Assembly (NCBI GenBank): GCA_964577145.1
Contig: CAZNXM010000030.1
Coordinates: 1-19,961, forward strand
DNA: 19,961 nucleotides
Source: MGIIa-K1 sp964577145
GTDB taxonomy: Archaea > Thermoplasmatota > Poseidoniia > Poseidoniales > Poseidoniaceae
Direction: 5' to 3'
The notes beneath the pieces were generated by a model. The model saw only the letters and a program-made list of their open reading frames with translations. It was not told the DNA's origin and did not search any database. Positions 8,405-15,307 of the stretch are shown piece after piece (position 1 is the stretch's first letter; each line of letters begins with the position of its first letter). Made by a program: the position numbers and the translations under genes.

Positions 8405-8956
8405 ATGTACAAAATAGTGACCAAAGAGGACACCATCCGTATTCCGGCGGAGTACATTCGAAAGGACAAGTCATTGGACCAACACATCGACCGTCTTGCT
8501 GCTACAGCATTCGAAGGACGATTCGATGATGATAACAGGTTCATTCTGGTTACAAGTAACCACCAACCCCTAGGCCGTGGCCGCATTATTCACGGCGATG
8601 GAGCAATCTATCAGCAGGTAAGGTTCGATGCAGTCCTATTCTGCATGGAAGATTACGAAGTTGTCGAGGGTGCGGTTTCTGAAGTCAATGACTTTGGTGC
8701 GTTCGTACGTATTGGTCCAATGGAGGCTTTGTTACACAAGTCTCAGATTATGGAAGATCACGTTGACATTAACGCTGGAATGGGCGTTGTTGAAGGTCGC
8801 CAAAGTGGACGACGTCTTGGTGTTGGCAGCTCAGTTAGAGCACGCATCGTTTCCCTTTCGCCTGATACTAGCGACCCTCGTCGTTCGAAGATTGGACTAA
8901 CATGCAAGCAATCTGGACTGGGAAGCCACGAATGGATTACTGACGACCAGAACTGA
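8405..8956 (+). CDS. rpoE1: DNA-directed RNA polymerase subunit Rpo7 (E')
   Basis: This is the stalk subunit of archaeal RNA polymerase (homologue of eukaryotic RPB7), which pairs with Rpo4 and binds emerging RNA. The 183-residue length is normal. Residues 1-80 form the tip/RNP domain, with the family start MYKIVTKEDTIRIPAEYI. From about 85 to 168 there is an S1/OB RNA-binding domain, seen in VVEGAVSEVNDFGAFVRIGPMEALLHKSQI and RARIVSLSP through SKIGLTCKQ. The frame is open from a GTG at 8396, but the ATG at 8405 is preferred: GGAGGTG lies just upstream, with that GTG inside it, and the protein then begins as the family does. It heads a four-gene operon with spt4, rps24e and rps27ae, a known archaeal arrangement. 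Confidence 0.96.
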   Translation: MYKIVTKEDTIRIPAEYIRKDKSLDQHIDRLAATAFEGRFDDDNRFILVTSNHQPLGRGRIIHGDGAIYQQVRFDAVLFCMEDYEVVEGAVSEVNDFGAFVRIGPMEALLHKSQIMEDHVDINAGMGVVEGRQSGRRLGVGSSVRARIVSLSPDTSDPRRSKIGLTCKQSGLGSHEWITDDQN

Positions 8957-8972
8957 ATAGGAGTTGTGAAAC

Positions 8973-9191
8973 ATGCCAAAGAAACCTTTCGCCTGCGGTG
9001 AGTGCAATAGGATATTGCCCGACCCTGAGAAGAAGAATGATATTCCCAAGTGCGCTTTACATGAATCTGCTCCAGTCTCATCGGACTGGGCTGGATATGT
9101 AGTAGTCATGAATCCCGAACGCTCGGAGATTGCAAACCGCCTCAATATCGAGGTGCCTGGAAGTTATGCCCTAAAGGTGAACATCCGCTGA
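8973..9191 (+). CDS. spt4: Transcription elongation factor Spt4 (RpoE'')
   Basis: This small zinc-containing partner of Spt5 keeps RNA polymerase processive. It has 72 residues, slightly longer than typical archaeal Spt4 (~60). The C-terminal half carries the family pattern DWAGYVVVMNPERSEIANRLNIEVPGSYALKV. The zinc site is unusual: C8-x2-C11 is present, but the second pair appears as C27-A-L-H30, so His replaces the usual fourth Cys, and the intervening loop (RILPDPEKKNDIPK) is charged and longer than usual. AGGAG at 8959-8963 precedes the ATG by nine bases. The gene follows rpo7 by 16 bases, and its stop overlaps the rps24e start by one base, consistent with coupled translation. Confidence 0.93.
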   Translation: MPKKPFACGECNRILPDPEKKNDIPKCALHESAPVSSDWAGYVVVMNPERSEIANRLNIEVPGSYALKVNIR

Positions 9192-9598
9192 TGGAGTCGA
9201 TTAAAATGGAGATCATCAACCGTAAAGAAAACCCACTACTCAACCGTATCGAAATCGAGTTCCGCTGGGACCACGATGGCATTCCTACACCTTCCCGTTC
9301 CGATATGCTAAACACATTGGCATCTATTGAGCCGGGCTCAAGCCGTGATTTAATCGTAATCAAGGACGTAGTGACTCGTTTTGGAATGGCTTCAACCACC
9401 GGCTTTGGACTCATCTATGAGAGTGCAGATGCTATGGCTGTTGAGCCAGAATATATTCACAAGAGATTCAACGGCCTTCGCTCAGGATCTGCAGCACCTG
9501 CTGAGGAAGCACCTGCAGAGGAAGCGCCTGCTGAGGAAGCACCTGCAGAAGAAGCACCTGCAGAAGAAGCACCTGCTGAAGACGGAGGTGAGGCTTGA
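9191..9598 (+). CDS. rps24e: Small ribosomal subunit protein eS24 with repetitive acidic tail
   Basis: Residues 1-97 match archaeal eS24, a component of the 30S subunit: MEIINRKENPLLNRIEIEF, then TRFGMASTTGFGLIYESADAM, then a basic HKRFNGLR. Residues 102-131 are six tandem five-residue units (APAEE, the last APAED), followed by GGEA. This Ala/Pro/Glu tail is not part of the core fold and makes the protein 135 residues instead of about 100. Two starts are possible. The ATG at 9191 overlaps the spt4 stop (TGATG). The ATG at 9206 (M6) matches the usual family start and has GGAG just before it. The stop overlaps the rps27ae start by one base. Confidence 0.95.
   Translation: MESIKMEIINRKENPLLNRIEIEFRWDHDGIPTPSRSDMLNTLASIEPGSSRDLIVIKDVVTRFGMASTTGFGLIYESADAMAVEPEYIHKRFNGLRSGSAAPAEEAPAEEAPAEEAPAEEAPAEEAPAEDGGEA
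9494..9583 (+). repeat. Six tandem 15-bp units encoding APAEE in rps24e
   Basis: Six in-frame units of the form GCACCTGC(T/A)GA(G/A)GAA encode residues 102-131 of eS24. The units differ mainly at synonymous positions (GCT/GCA, GAG/GAA, GCA/GCG). The array is therefore an expanded but partly diverged tandem repeat under protein-level constraint, and unit number may vary between strains. Confidence 0.9.
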
Positions 9599-9768
9599 TG
9601 TCTGACGGCCCAAAGTCTGGTTCTAAGACCACTCACTACGCAGTCGAAGATGGCGCTCTAGTTCGCAAATCAGAATTCTGCCCTGAATGTGGACCGGGAG
9701 TCTTCCTAGCATCTCACGCAGACCGCAAGTCCTGTGGTCGTTGCGGACACACAGTGAGTAACGAGTGA
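9598..9768 (+). CDS. rps27ae: Small ribosomal subunit protein eS31 (S27ae)
   Basis: A 56-residue zinc-finger ribosomal protein of the 30S subunit. The translation begins MSDGPKSGSKTTHYAV, continues with FCPEC-GPGVFLASHADRKS-CGRC, and ends GHTVSNE. The two CxxC pairs (C28/C31 and C46/C49) form the zinc site, and FCPECGPGVFLAxHxDRxxCGxCG is the signature of the archaeal family. The length fits archaeal S27ae, which lacks the ubiquitin fusion found in eukaryotes. The ATG at 9598 overlaps the rps24e TGA by one base (TGATG), so translation is probably coupled. It is the last gene of the rpo7 operon; the convergent neighbour's stop begins six bases later. Confidence 0.95.
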   Translation: MSDGPKSGSKTTHYAVEDGALVRKSEFCPECGPGVFLASHADRKSCGRCGHTVSNE

Positions 9769-9774
9769 TTCGAG

Positions 9775-10629
9775 TTAAGCCATGTGGGGAGTCATTTCCC
9801 CTTGGTTATCGATGACCATCCAACCGTCATCACCGCTGATTATTTGGACTCCAAGTTCATCTTTTTTCTTGCCAGGTTGTCCGAGAATAATATCCTCACA
9901 CCAACTAATCATTCGCCAGTTTTCACCATCATGGATTGCATCTTGAACAGTACCTCTCAACTTCTGAGCGATAATGAGAACCTTACCATCCGAAGACCAA
10001 ACCCACCCGTTTTTCGATGAAATTAGGAAGCCGTTTTCAGATGCAAATACCTGCTCGATATTTGCCTCAACTGGAAGACGATGCCTTGTGATTTCCTTTC
10101 CATCATTTCTGTCGAGAATAATGTGCAGACCACTACGAGTCCACACATGCACTTCCTTCCTCACATGAATTGCAATAACTTCATTGGCACGAGGTAATTT
10201 TTCAGTTTCTGAATCATTAATCATATGGATTCGCCACACTTCTGTAGCATCGGGTTTAATCGCATAGATTCCCTTCTCCCAAAGTGCAAATACGATTATT
10301 TCATCATCGCCATCCATTGCAAGAGGTTCCGCATCAATACTATGGCACCACTCTGCTCCTGCGACCATTTTGGAAGCAGGAGTTTGCCTTAATTCACCTT
10401 TTGAGCATCCAGTGGATAGCGGGGTATCAAGTGGTAGTCGAGCCATTCTTGCAAGTCGGAGGTCGTAATCGACCCAGGTTGCAATAAGGCCATTCGAGCT
10501 AATTACAGCATCTGATATTTCAACTGGAAATGGGGTTGTGGTGACACCATCAATGGTGATTCCACCATCAACATCTATGCTAATCACTCCATCTTCGTAT
10601 GGAATGAGACGCCAGGGTGCACCTGCCAT
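9775..10629 (-). CDS. Probable cytoplasmic beta-propeller protein of unknown function
   Basis: A 284-residue protein without a signal peptide or membrane helix. It shows repeated blade-like strands ending in W, G or hydrophobic pairs: EDGVISIDVDGGITIDG, DGDDEIIVFALWEKGIYAIKPDATEVWRI, KEVHVWTRSGLHIILDRNDGKEI, SENGFLISSKNGWVWSSDGKVLII and ISGDDGWMVIDNQGEM. This resembles PQQ-like/WD40-like propellers, but I cannot assign a family. The ATG at 10629 has no obvious Shine-Dalgarno sequence, so it may be leaderless or weakly translated. The gene converges on rps27ae (six bases between stops) and diverges from dtdA (56 bases between starts). Its function is unknown; a scaffold role would be a guess. 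Confidence 0.78.
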   Translation of the reverse strand: MAGAPWRLIPYEDGVISIDVDGGITIDGVTTTPFPVEISDAVISSNGLIATWVDYDLRLARMARLPLDTPLSTGCSKGELRQTPASKMVAGAEWCHSIDAEPLAMDGDDEIIVFALWEKGIYAIKPDATEVWRIHMINDSETEKLPRANEVIAIHVRKEVHVWTRSGLHIILDRNDGKEITRHRLPVEANIEQVFASENGFLISSKNGWVWSSDGKVLIIAQKLRGTVQDAIHDGENWRMISWCEDIILGQPGKKKDELGVQIISGDDGWMVIDNQGEMTPHMA

Positions 10630-10685
10630 ACCAGTGCGAAGAAGGATTACAACATCATCATATCGTCGAGCATACTCCCCTAATC

Positions 10686-11600
10686 ATGGTCTCTCTGATA
10701 CTGGTCTCTGGCGGAGATATCGCATCGGTCAATCAGGCCGATGTATTGCTCACGATGGATGAGTGGTCAGAATTGGAACCAGTAGAGGGTCATCGCTCCT
10801 TTTCTTTCAAACATGCTAGAATGTGGTGGTTACCCGATGGTTGCCTTTGGGAAGACGATCTTGACAAGAGATGGGAGGCGGCTACAGGAGAGTCACCAAC
10901 CGAGGTAATATTTCCATCTCGTCACTCGGCAGCTAGTGGAAATGCATCACTTACAATTCATCCGATTGGAACAATGCAAGTGCCGTTTGGAGAAGTTCCT
11001 GAGTATGGTGGAAGGGCCGGAGATTGCCCACCTCCCAATCCACGCATTGCCGCTTGGTGGCGCGAATTGAATAGAGTAGGAAGCGATATGGACGATTTCG
11101 ATTTATCACTTGAGACCACGCACCATGGTCCTTGGATTGAAACCCCTTCACTTTTCATTGAAATTGGTTCGACAGCAGCAACATGGGGGCACGAAGATGC
11201 TGCCAAACTTTTGGCTGGAATTATTCACCGTGGCTTAGGCTTGGATGATGGTCCGGGAATCGGTGCTTGGAAAGGACATGGCAAAGTGGTTGTGACACTT
11301 GGGGGAGGGCATTATGCACCGCGTGCTAATATGTTGGGCCTCGATGAAAATATTTGGATTGGACATATGTTAGCAACCTATGCTTTGCCATTTACCAGAA
11401 CCGAAGACGATGTCATCGGCGGAATGTGGGAGAATAGCATTCGTGCCGCAATTCGTGCTACCAAGAGTGCCTTCCCTGGTGGTGAAATAATCTGCAGCAT
11501 GGATAAGAAGGCATTCAAGGGTTGGCAACGTCAAGCCATTCGAGATTTGCTGATTGAACTAGAGGTTCCACTCCTCAAGAGTTCTCAGATAATTGGATGA
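10686..11600 (+). CDS. dtdA: D-aminoacyl-tRNA deacylase, archaeal/plant type (DTD2)
   Basis: This enzyme removes D-amino acids mis-attached to tRNA. Family motifs, numbered from ATG 10686, are SRHSAASGNASLTIHPIG (78-95), THHGP (145-149), FIEIGSTAATW (157-167) and LGGGHYAPR (205-213), with a C-terminal KKAFKGWQRQAIRDLLIEL. The conserved His, Glu and Gly residues of the family are all present, so it looks intact. The frame is open upstream to 10617, but that extension (MHLPYQCEEG...) would overlap the start of the divergent gene and looks non-native; MVSLILVSGGDIAS is a natural beta-strand start. The gene is 304 codons and 35 bases ahead of proline dehydrogenase on the same strand, so they may be co-transcribed. 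Confidence 0.92.
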   Translation: MVSLILVSGGDIASVNQADVLLTMDEWSELEPVEGHRSFSFKHARMWWLPDGCLWEDDLDKRWEAATGESPTEVIFPSRHSAASGNASLTIHPIGTMQVPFGEVPEYGGRAGDCPPPNPRIAAWWRELNRVGSDMDDFDLSLETTHHGPWIETPSLFIEIGSTAATWGHEDAAKLLAGIIHRGLGLDDGPGIGAWKGHGKVVVTLGGGHYAPRANMLGLDENIWIGHMLATYALPFTRTEDDVIGGMWENSIRAAIRATKSAFPGGEIICSMDKKAFKGWQRQAIRDLLIELEVPLLKSSQIIG

Positions 11601-11635
11601 TAAGTGTCAAGTGTTGCCGTCTATGAGAGGGTTGC

Positions 11636-12613
11636 ATGGTCGGACTGTTTTCCCGTATGATTGTCGGGATGACAATTCGTATGCCGAGATGGTTCGTCGG
11701 TTGGGTATCGAGAAGATATGTTGCCGGTCCAAGTTTGGACGATGCAATTCGAGTAATGAAGCGCCTAGAATCAGAAGGTGCTTGTTTTACAATCGATGTT
11801 CTTGGCGAGGAAATCTCTACGATGGCCGAGGCCACATATTTCCTTGAGGAATACAAGCGAGTCATCGCTGCGATTACTGAGAATTCACTCGATGCAAACC
11901 TTTCGATAAAGCCGACAGCATTCGGATTACTTCTCGACAAAGAGAAAGGAATGTCGAATATCGAATCATTGGTTAGGATGGCAGCAGACCACAATATGTT
12001 CGTTCGACTTGATATGGAGGACCATCGGGTCACCAGTGACACCATACAAGTCATGTTAGACATGCATGAATCGGGCTTGACTAACGTTGGCGTTGTTCTC
12101 CAAGGACGTTTATTCCGCACACTCGATGATATTGAGCAGATCAAAAATAAATTGGGCACTTCTGCTGATTATCGAATCTGCAAGGGGATTTACCTTGAGC
12201 CTGAAGAAATTGCACATACGAGTCGCCAAGATATCATAGATGCCACCAATGCTTGCATAGATTCAATGCTTGATGCCGGCGCATATGTTGGAATCGCCAG
12301 TCATGACCATCCCATTATCGCCCATGCTCTAAACAGCTTAGAAGAAAGGAGCATGGGTTCAGAATGTATCGACCCACGCCCTGGAGTTCCTGATGAACGG
12401 CCTCACAAAGGACCCGGGTATGAATTCCAGATGTTATTGGGTGTGAGAGGTCCACTTCGTCGCCGCTTGCGCAATAAGGGTCATCGAACCAGAGTTTACA
12501 TCCCATATGGTGACAAGTGGTACGAATATTCCATTCGAAGACTGCAGGAGAACCCTACTATTGGTACACAGATTGCCAAGGCATTCATCATGCCATGGAC
12601 AAACCGTCCATAA
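11636..12613 (+). CDS. putA: Proline dehydrogenase, monofunctional
   Basis: It oxidises proline to pyrroline-5-carboxylate with FAD, the first step of proline catabolism; electrons normally pass to membrane quinones. It is a 325-residue barrel-type protein with family motifs SIKPTAFG (90-97), VRLDMEDH (123-130), GVVLQGRLFRT (152-162), RICKGIYLEPEE (180-191), ASHD (221-224), YEFQMLLGVRG (262-272), and the proline-binding end RVYIPYGDKWYEYSIRRLQENP (286-307). It is the short monofunctional form, like Bacillus-type PutB, without the P5C dehydrogenase domain. No P5C dehydrogenase gene is in the window. The ATG at 11636 is supported by GAGAGG at 11625-11630. An N-terminal basic/aromatic stretch (FSRMIVGMTIRMPRWFVGWVSRRY) may help membrane contact. 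Its TAA stop abuts the opposite gene's stop. Confidence 0.93.
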   Translation: MVGLFSRMIVGMTIRMPRWFVGWVSRRYVAGPSLDDAIRVMKRLESEGACFTIDVLGEEISTMAEATYFLEEYKRVIAAITENSLDANLSIKPTAFGLLLDKEKGMSNIESLVRMAADHNMFVRLDMEDHRVTSDTIQVMLDMHESGLTNVGVVLQGRLFRTLDDIEQIKNKLGTSADYRICKGIYLEPEEIAHTSRQDIIDATNACIDSMLDAGAYVGIASHDHPIIAHALNSLEERSMGSECIDPRPGVPDERPHKGPGYEFQMLLGVRGPLRRRLRNKGHRTRVYIPYGDKWYEYSIRRLQENPTIGTQIAKAFIMPWTNRP

Positions 12614-13387
12614 TCAATTTCGCTTCTTTTTCTGACGTCGTCCAGGCTTGTGTTTTTGCTTGGGTTTACCCGTCTTTTCGGCAAATGGTACTTCGGGATT
12701 TGGATTGTGACCAAGCCTACCTTCTTTCCATGCCTGTCGCCTTTCCCTTGGCGTTTTGGGAACATTATCTTCAGGTTTAGGAGGCTCGTGCAAGTAAATG
12801 CGTTTGATATCGAATGCATCAACCCGTCCAGTCATTGTACGACCCGCACCGGTGTGAATTGCTCTAATTCGCCACTTTTGCCCCCAATGTTCCATAATCG
12901 AACCAGCTTTGAAAACGGTATCACGTTCAACTGTAATGGAATCTGAACTGGATACTTCTCCACGTGTAAGTGTTAATCTGACTAGTACCATATCGGAGCG
13001 AACTGCATTTGCTCTTGCTACGATATCAACAGTTGAATGCGCCATTGTTTGACCTTTGGAATTTTCAATTCGGTTAATCTCCCAATGAGCATCACCATGC
13101 TCGAAGACATCTCCAATAGTGAGTACTTCATCCTCATCGAGATCTATGTGGGCGATGATAGTATCTGCACCCTCGCTTAACATGAAGGGAATTGTAATGG
13201 ATTTAGGCTCACGAATAGTGATTGTATGAACGCCACCACACTCATCGCATTTTACCAAGAAATCCGACCCACTGCCCGCCTTTTTCTCACGAAGAACTTC
13301 GTGGCCGGTAACCATGTCACAAGTGGGGCATTCAGCAGCATTTTCTATGACGAATTCATCGTCAAACTCCTCGGTGTCATCTGACAT
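12614..13387 (-). CDS. HVO_0476-family zinc-finger protein
   Basis: A 257-residue archaeal protein of the family named after Haloferax HVO_0476; its function is uncharacterised. It has an acidic N-terminus (DDTEEFDDEF), then a zinc ribbon with C20-x2-C23 and C47-x2-C50 (ECPTC and KCDECGGVHTITI), followed by a beta-rich middle region with two related segments (LTIGDVFEHGDAHWEINRIE and FKAGSIMEHWGQKWRIRAI). The C-terminus is strongly basic (KPKQKHKPGRRQKKKRN), suggesting RNA or ribosome contact. The ATG at 13387 is preceded by GGAGG (13396-13400 on the opposite strand), eight bases away. The gene diverges from the methyltransferase gene (56 bases between starts), and its TGA directly abuts the proline dehydrogenase TAA. 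Confidence 0.88.
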   Translation of the reverse strand: MSDDTEEFDDEFVIENAAECPTCDMVTGHEVLREKKAGSGSDFLVKCDECGGVHTITIREPKSITIPFMLSEGADTIIAHIDLDEDEVLTIGDVFEHGDAHWEINRIENSKGQTMAHSTVDIVARANAVRSDMVLVRLTLTRGEVSSSDSITVERDTVFKAGSIMEHWGQKWRIRAIHTGAGRTMTGRVDAFDIKRIYLHEPPKPEDNVPKTPRERRQAWKEGRLGHNPNPEVPFAEKTGKPKQKHKPGRRQKKKRN

Positions 13388-13443
13388 AGTGCGTGCCTCC
13401 TATTCTTGGTCTGCCCGGCCATCTCTCTTTGAGGCTACCGGCG

Positions 13444-14172
13444 ATGCCAAGGGTTGAAGACAGGCTCACTTTAGCCCAAGGCATGCGTGACGAGGTATTG
13501 TCTGCTCTTTTGGCCCCCGCAAAGGAATTGTCGCGCGATGAACCCGAGGTCGCTGCAAATATTGGCATACAAATCGAACATATGGGTCTTGAAACATGGT
13601 CGATTTCCGTAAGGCGTCGCATACGGGACGCTGTTGCAAAATTGGAGCCAAAGCGCATCATTGAGGCCGGTGCGGGCATCGGTCACCTCACCGCTTGGCT
13701 CTTAGACCACTTTTCTGGTGGAAATGGACCAGACTCATTCCAAATTGTGGAAGAGGGTAATCGATTCGCAGTTATACTTGCCAGATTATGCGAGCGGTAT
13801 TCCGATTCACCCTCTCGGATAATCGTAGGGAGGCCTTCAACATTGGTAGCTGAGGCGAGAGCATGGAACCTTGCTGGTGCGGAAATCGGCGATGCACCAA
13901 TAGGCCCCAAAGCGGACTGTATAATCGTTCACGCACAATTAGCAACACTTTCTGTGGAAATCAGTGCACTACTGACTATGCTTTCTCCAAATGGAGTTCT
14001 CTTTACGGTTGAGCCAACCCCTCCAGTTGGTGAAAGAGATGATAGTGACCCCGAAGTCGTTGGATTCAATTCTTGGATGGAACTAATACGCACGACTAAT
14101 GATACTCACCATCTCGCTTTTTCTCCGCTATTTGGTGGGACCATTGTAGCATGGTTACCTCGTCAGGATTGA
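13444..14172 (+). CDS. Class I SAM-dependent methyltransferase-like protein
   Basis: A 242-residue protein. Numbered from ATG 13444, the SAM-binding motif I is RIIEAGAGIGHLTAWLL (about 71-87), followed by the acidic-strand region SFQIVEEGNRFAVILARL with the expected acidic residue, and a later strand ADCIIVHAQL. These support a Rossmann-type methyltransferase fold related to the isoaspartyl/tRNA methyltransferase group, but I cannot name a substrate. A helical N-terminus (VEDRLTLAQGMRDEVLSALLA) precedes the core. The frame is open from a GTG at 13393, but that GTG overlaps the Shine-Dalgarno region of the divergent gene. ATG 13444 has GAGG ten bases upstream and is preferred. Its 3' end overlaps the convergent protease gene by 10 bases. 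Confidence 0.75.
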   Translation: MPRVEDRLTLAQGMRDEVLSALLAPAKELSRDEPEVAANIGIQIEHMGLETWSISVRRRIRDAVAKLEPKRIIEAGAGIGHLTAWLLDHFSGGNGPDSFQIVEEGNRFAVILARLCERYSDSPSRIIVGRPSTLVAEARAWNLAGAEIGDAPIGPKADCIIVHAQLATLSVEISALLTMLSPNGVLFTVEPTPPVGERDDSDPEVVGFNSWMELIRTTNDTHHLAFSPLFGGTIVAWLPRQD

Positions 14173-15302
14173 CTTCCATTGACAAGTTCGAAGGATTGTA
14201 GTAGACCATATCCGTAGTAATCATCGTGTTCGGTTTGGTCCTCTTTCATTCTTGAAGAATCGATCATTCTGTACTTTAGATCTTCAACCGATTGAGCATC
14301 ATTGCCCTTTAGGGATGAATCCGCTTCAAATAGAATTGCGAAGGCTGCGGTAACATAGACAGTCGAAGCACTCGTACCCGATGCTAAGCCCCAACCACCT
14401 CCAGAAATAATCACAGGCACATCAGCCCCTGGCGCTACGATTTCTGGCTTTTCATCAGGACTATTACGAGGTAGAAGAATTGGCCAAACTCTACCGTTAT
14501 TATCACCGACTGAACTACCTTCCCACATATTGCCACTAGCATCTACTCCGCCTACGCAAATAACCGATGCAACACTACCAGGGGATGCAACATCTCCATC
14601 ATCATCCCCGCCATCATTACCTGCTGCAGCGATTACTACTATCCCTGCATCAGTGGCGTCATTTGCTGCGCCTTCTGCAGCATCCCCTCCAAAGAATTGG
14701 GGAATAACCCCGGGAGCTCCCCCAAGAGATAATGAAATAATATCGACATTTTTTGTTCGGCACCAATCAATTGCATCAGCAACCACCTGGTCGCTACCAT
14801 TCCCTTCACCAGAAAGTGCCTTTGCTACATGGAGGTCTACCCCTCTTGCTAGACCGGTTAGGCCACCATCTGCAACTAGAATACCTGCCATCATCGTACC
14901 ATGCCCATTGTCGTCATAAGGCAGAGATTTGCCTCCGACAAAGTCGGTCCAAGATGCAAGTTCGAGGTTCGCAAGGTCGGGGTGAGTCATGTCTATGCCT
15001 GAGTCGACAATACAAACTGAAACACCTGAGCCATCATATTGGGATAAATCATCAAATTGAGTAAGGGAATCAAAGTTTGCCTCTTTGCTTCTTACAATAG
15101 AGGCGGGTCCATCAGTCAGTAATTCATCTCTGAATACATCGAATACAAACCAAAATATGCTAATCATAAAAATTCCAACAAAGACAACGGCTGCTTTCTT
15201 GATAAAATCGAATTCATCCTCGGATTCCCTCGGATCAAAAAAAGTTTCAGAGGCTCCCTGAAGGTCAATCTCTGCATCAGGAATGGGAGAAACCTCATCC
15301 AT
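14163..15302 (-). CDS. Membrane-anchored subtilisin-family serine protease (S8)
   Basis: A 379-residue protease. Numbered from ATG 15302: an acidic cytoplasmic N-terminus (1-33), one membrane helix (about 37-57, VVFVGIFMISIFWFVF), a short linker, then a subtilase domain. The catalytic triad is intact: Asp100 in VCIVDSGIDMTHPDL, His134 in DDNGHGTMMAGIL and Ser311 in ASGTSASTVYVTA; the oxyanion Asn229 is in AAAGNDGG. The orientation is probably N-in with the catalytic domain outside. No classical I9 propeptide or cleavable signal peptide is visible, so activation may differ from secreted subtilisins. An Asp/Gly-rich loop (GGDDDGDVASPG) could bind calcium. A GTG at 15311 opens the frame, but ATG 15302 follows GGGTGA at proper spacing. 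It is the last gene of the operon, five bases after sufS. Confidence 0.92.
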   Translation of the reverse strand: MDEVSPIPDAEIDLQGASETFFDPRESEDEFDFIKKAAVVFVGIFMISIFWFVFDVFRDELLTDGPASIVRSKEANFDSLTQFDDLSQYDGSGVSVCIVDSGIDMTHPDLANLELASWTDFVGGKSLPYDDNGHGTMMAGILVADGGLTGLARGVDLHVAKALSGEGNGSDQVVADAIDWCRTKNVDIISLSLGGAPGVIPQFFGGDAAEGAANDATDAGIVVIAAAGNDGGDDDGDVASPGSVASVICVGGVDASGNMWEGSSVGDNNGRVWPILLPRNSPDEKPEIVAPGADVPVIISGGGWGLASGTSASTVYVTAAFAILFEADSSLKGNDAQSVEDLKYRMIDSSRMKEDQTEHDDYYGYGLLQSFELVNGSQS

Positions 15303-15307
15303 GTTAA

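Noticed and set aside
8334..8417. Small upstream frame (MRQKSLLRLPMSNSLRSAP...) overlapping the rpo7 start
   Set aside because: It has no Shine-Dalgarno sequence before its ATG and a basic, feature-free translation. An out-of-frame overlap is expected by chance in a ~115-base leader.
8128..8586. 152-codon - strand frame across the rpo7 leader and start
   Set aside because: It overlaps a clear Rpo7 coding region and the promoter, and its translation has no recognisable features.
9494..9583. Tandem repeats considered as a CRISPR or mobile-element trace
   Set aside because: The units are 15 bp, contiguous, in frame and without spacers, so this is a coding repeat.
11575..12159. 194-codon - strand frame opposite proline dehydrogenase
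   Set aside because: Antisense shadow; the + strand frame carries all the proline dehydrogenase motifs.
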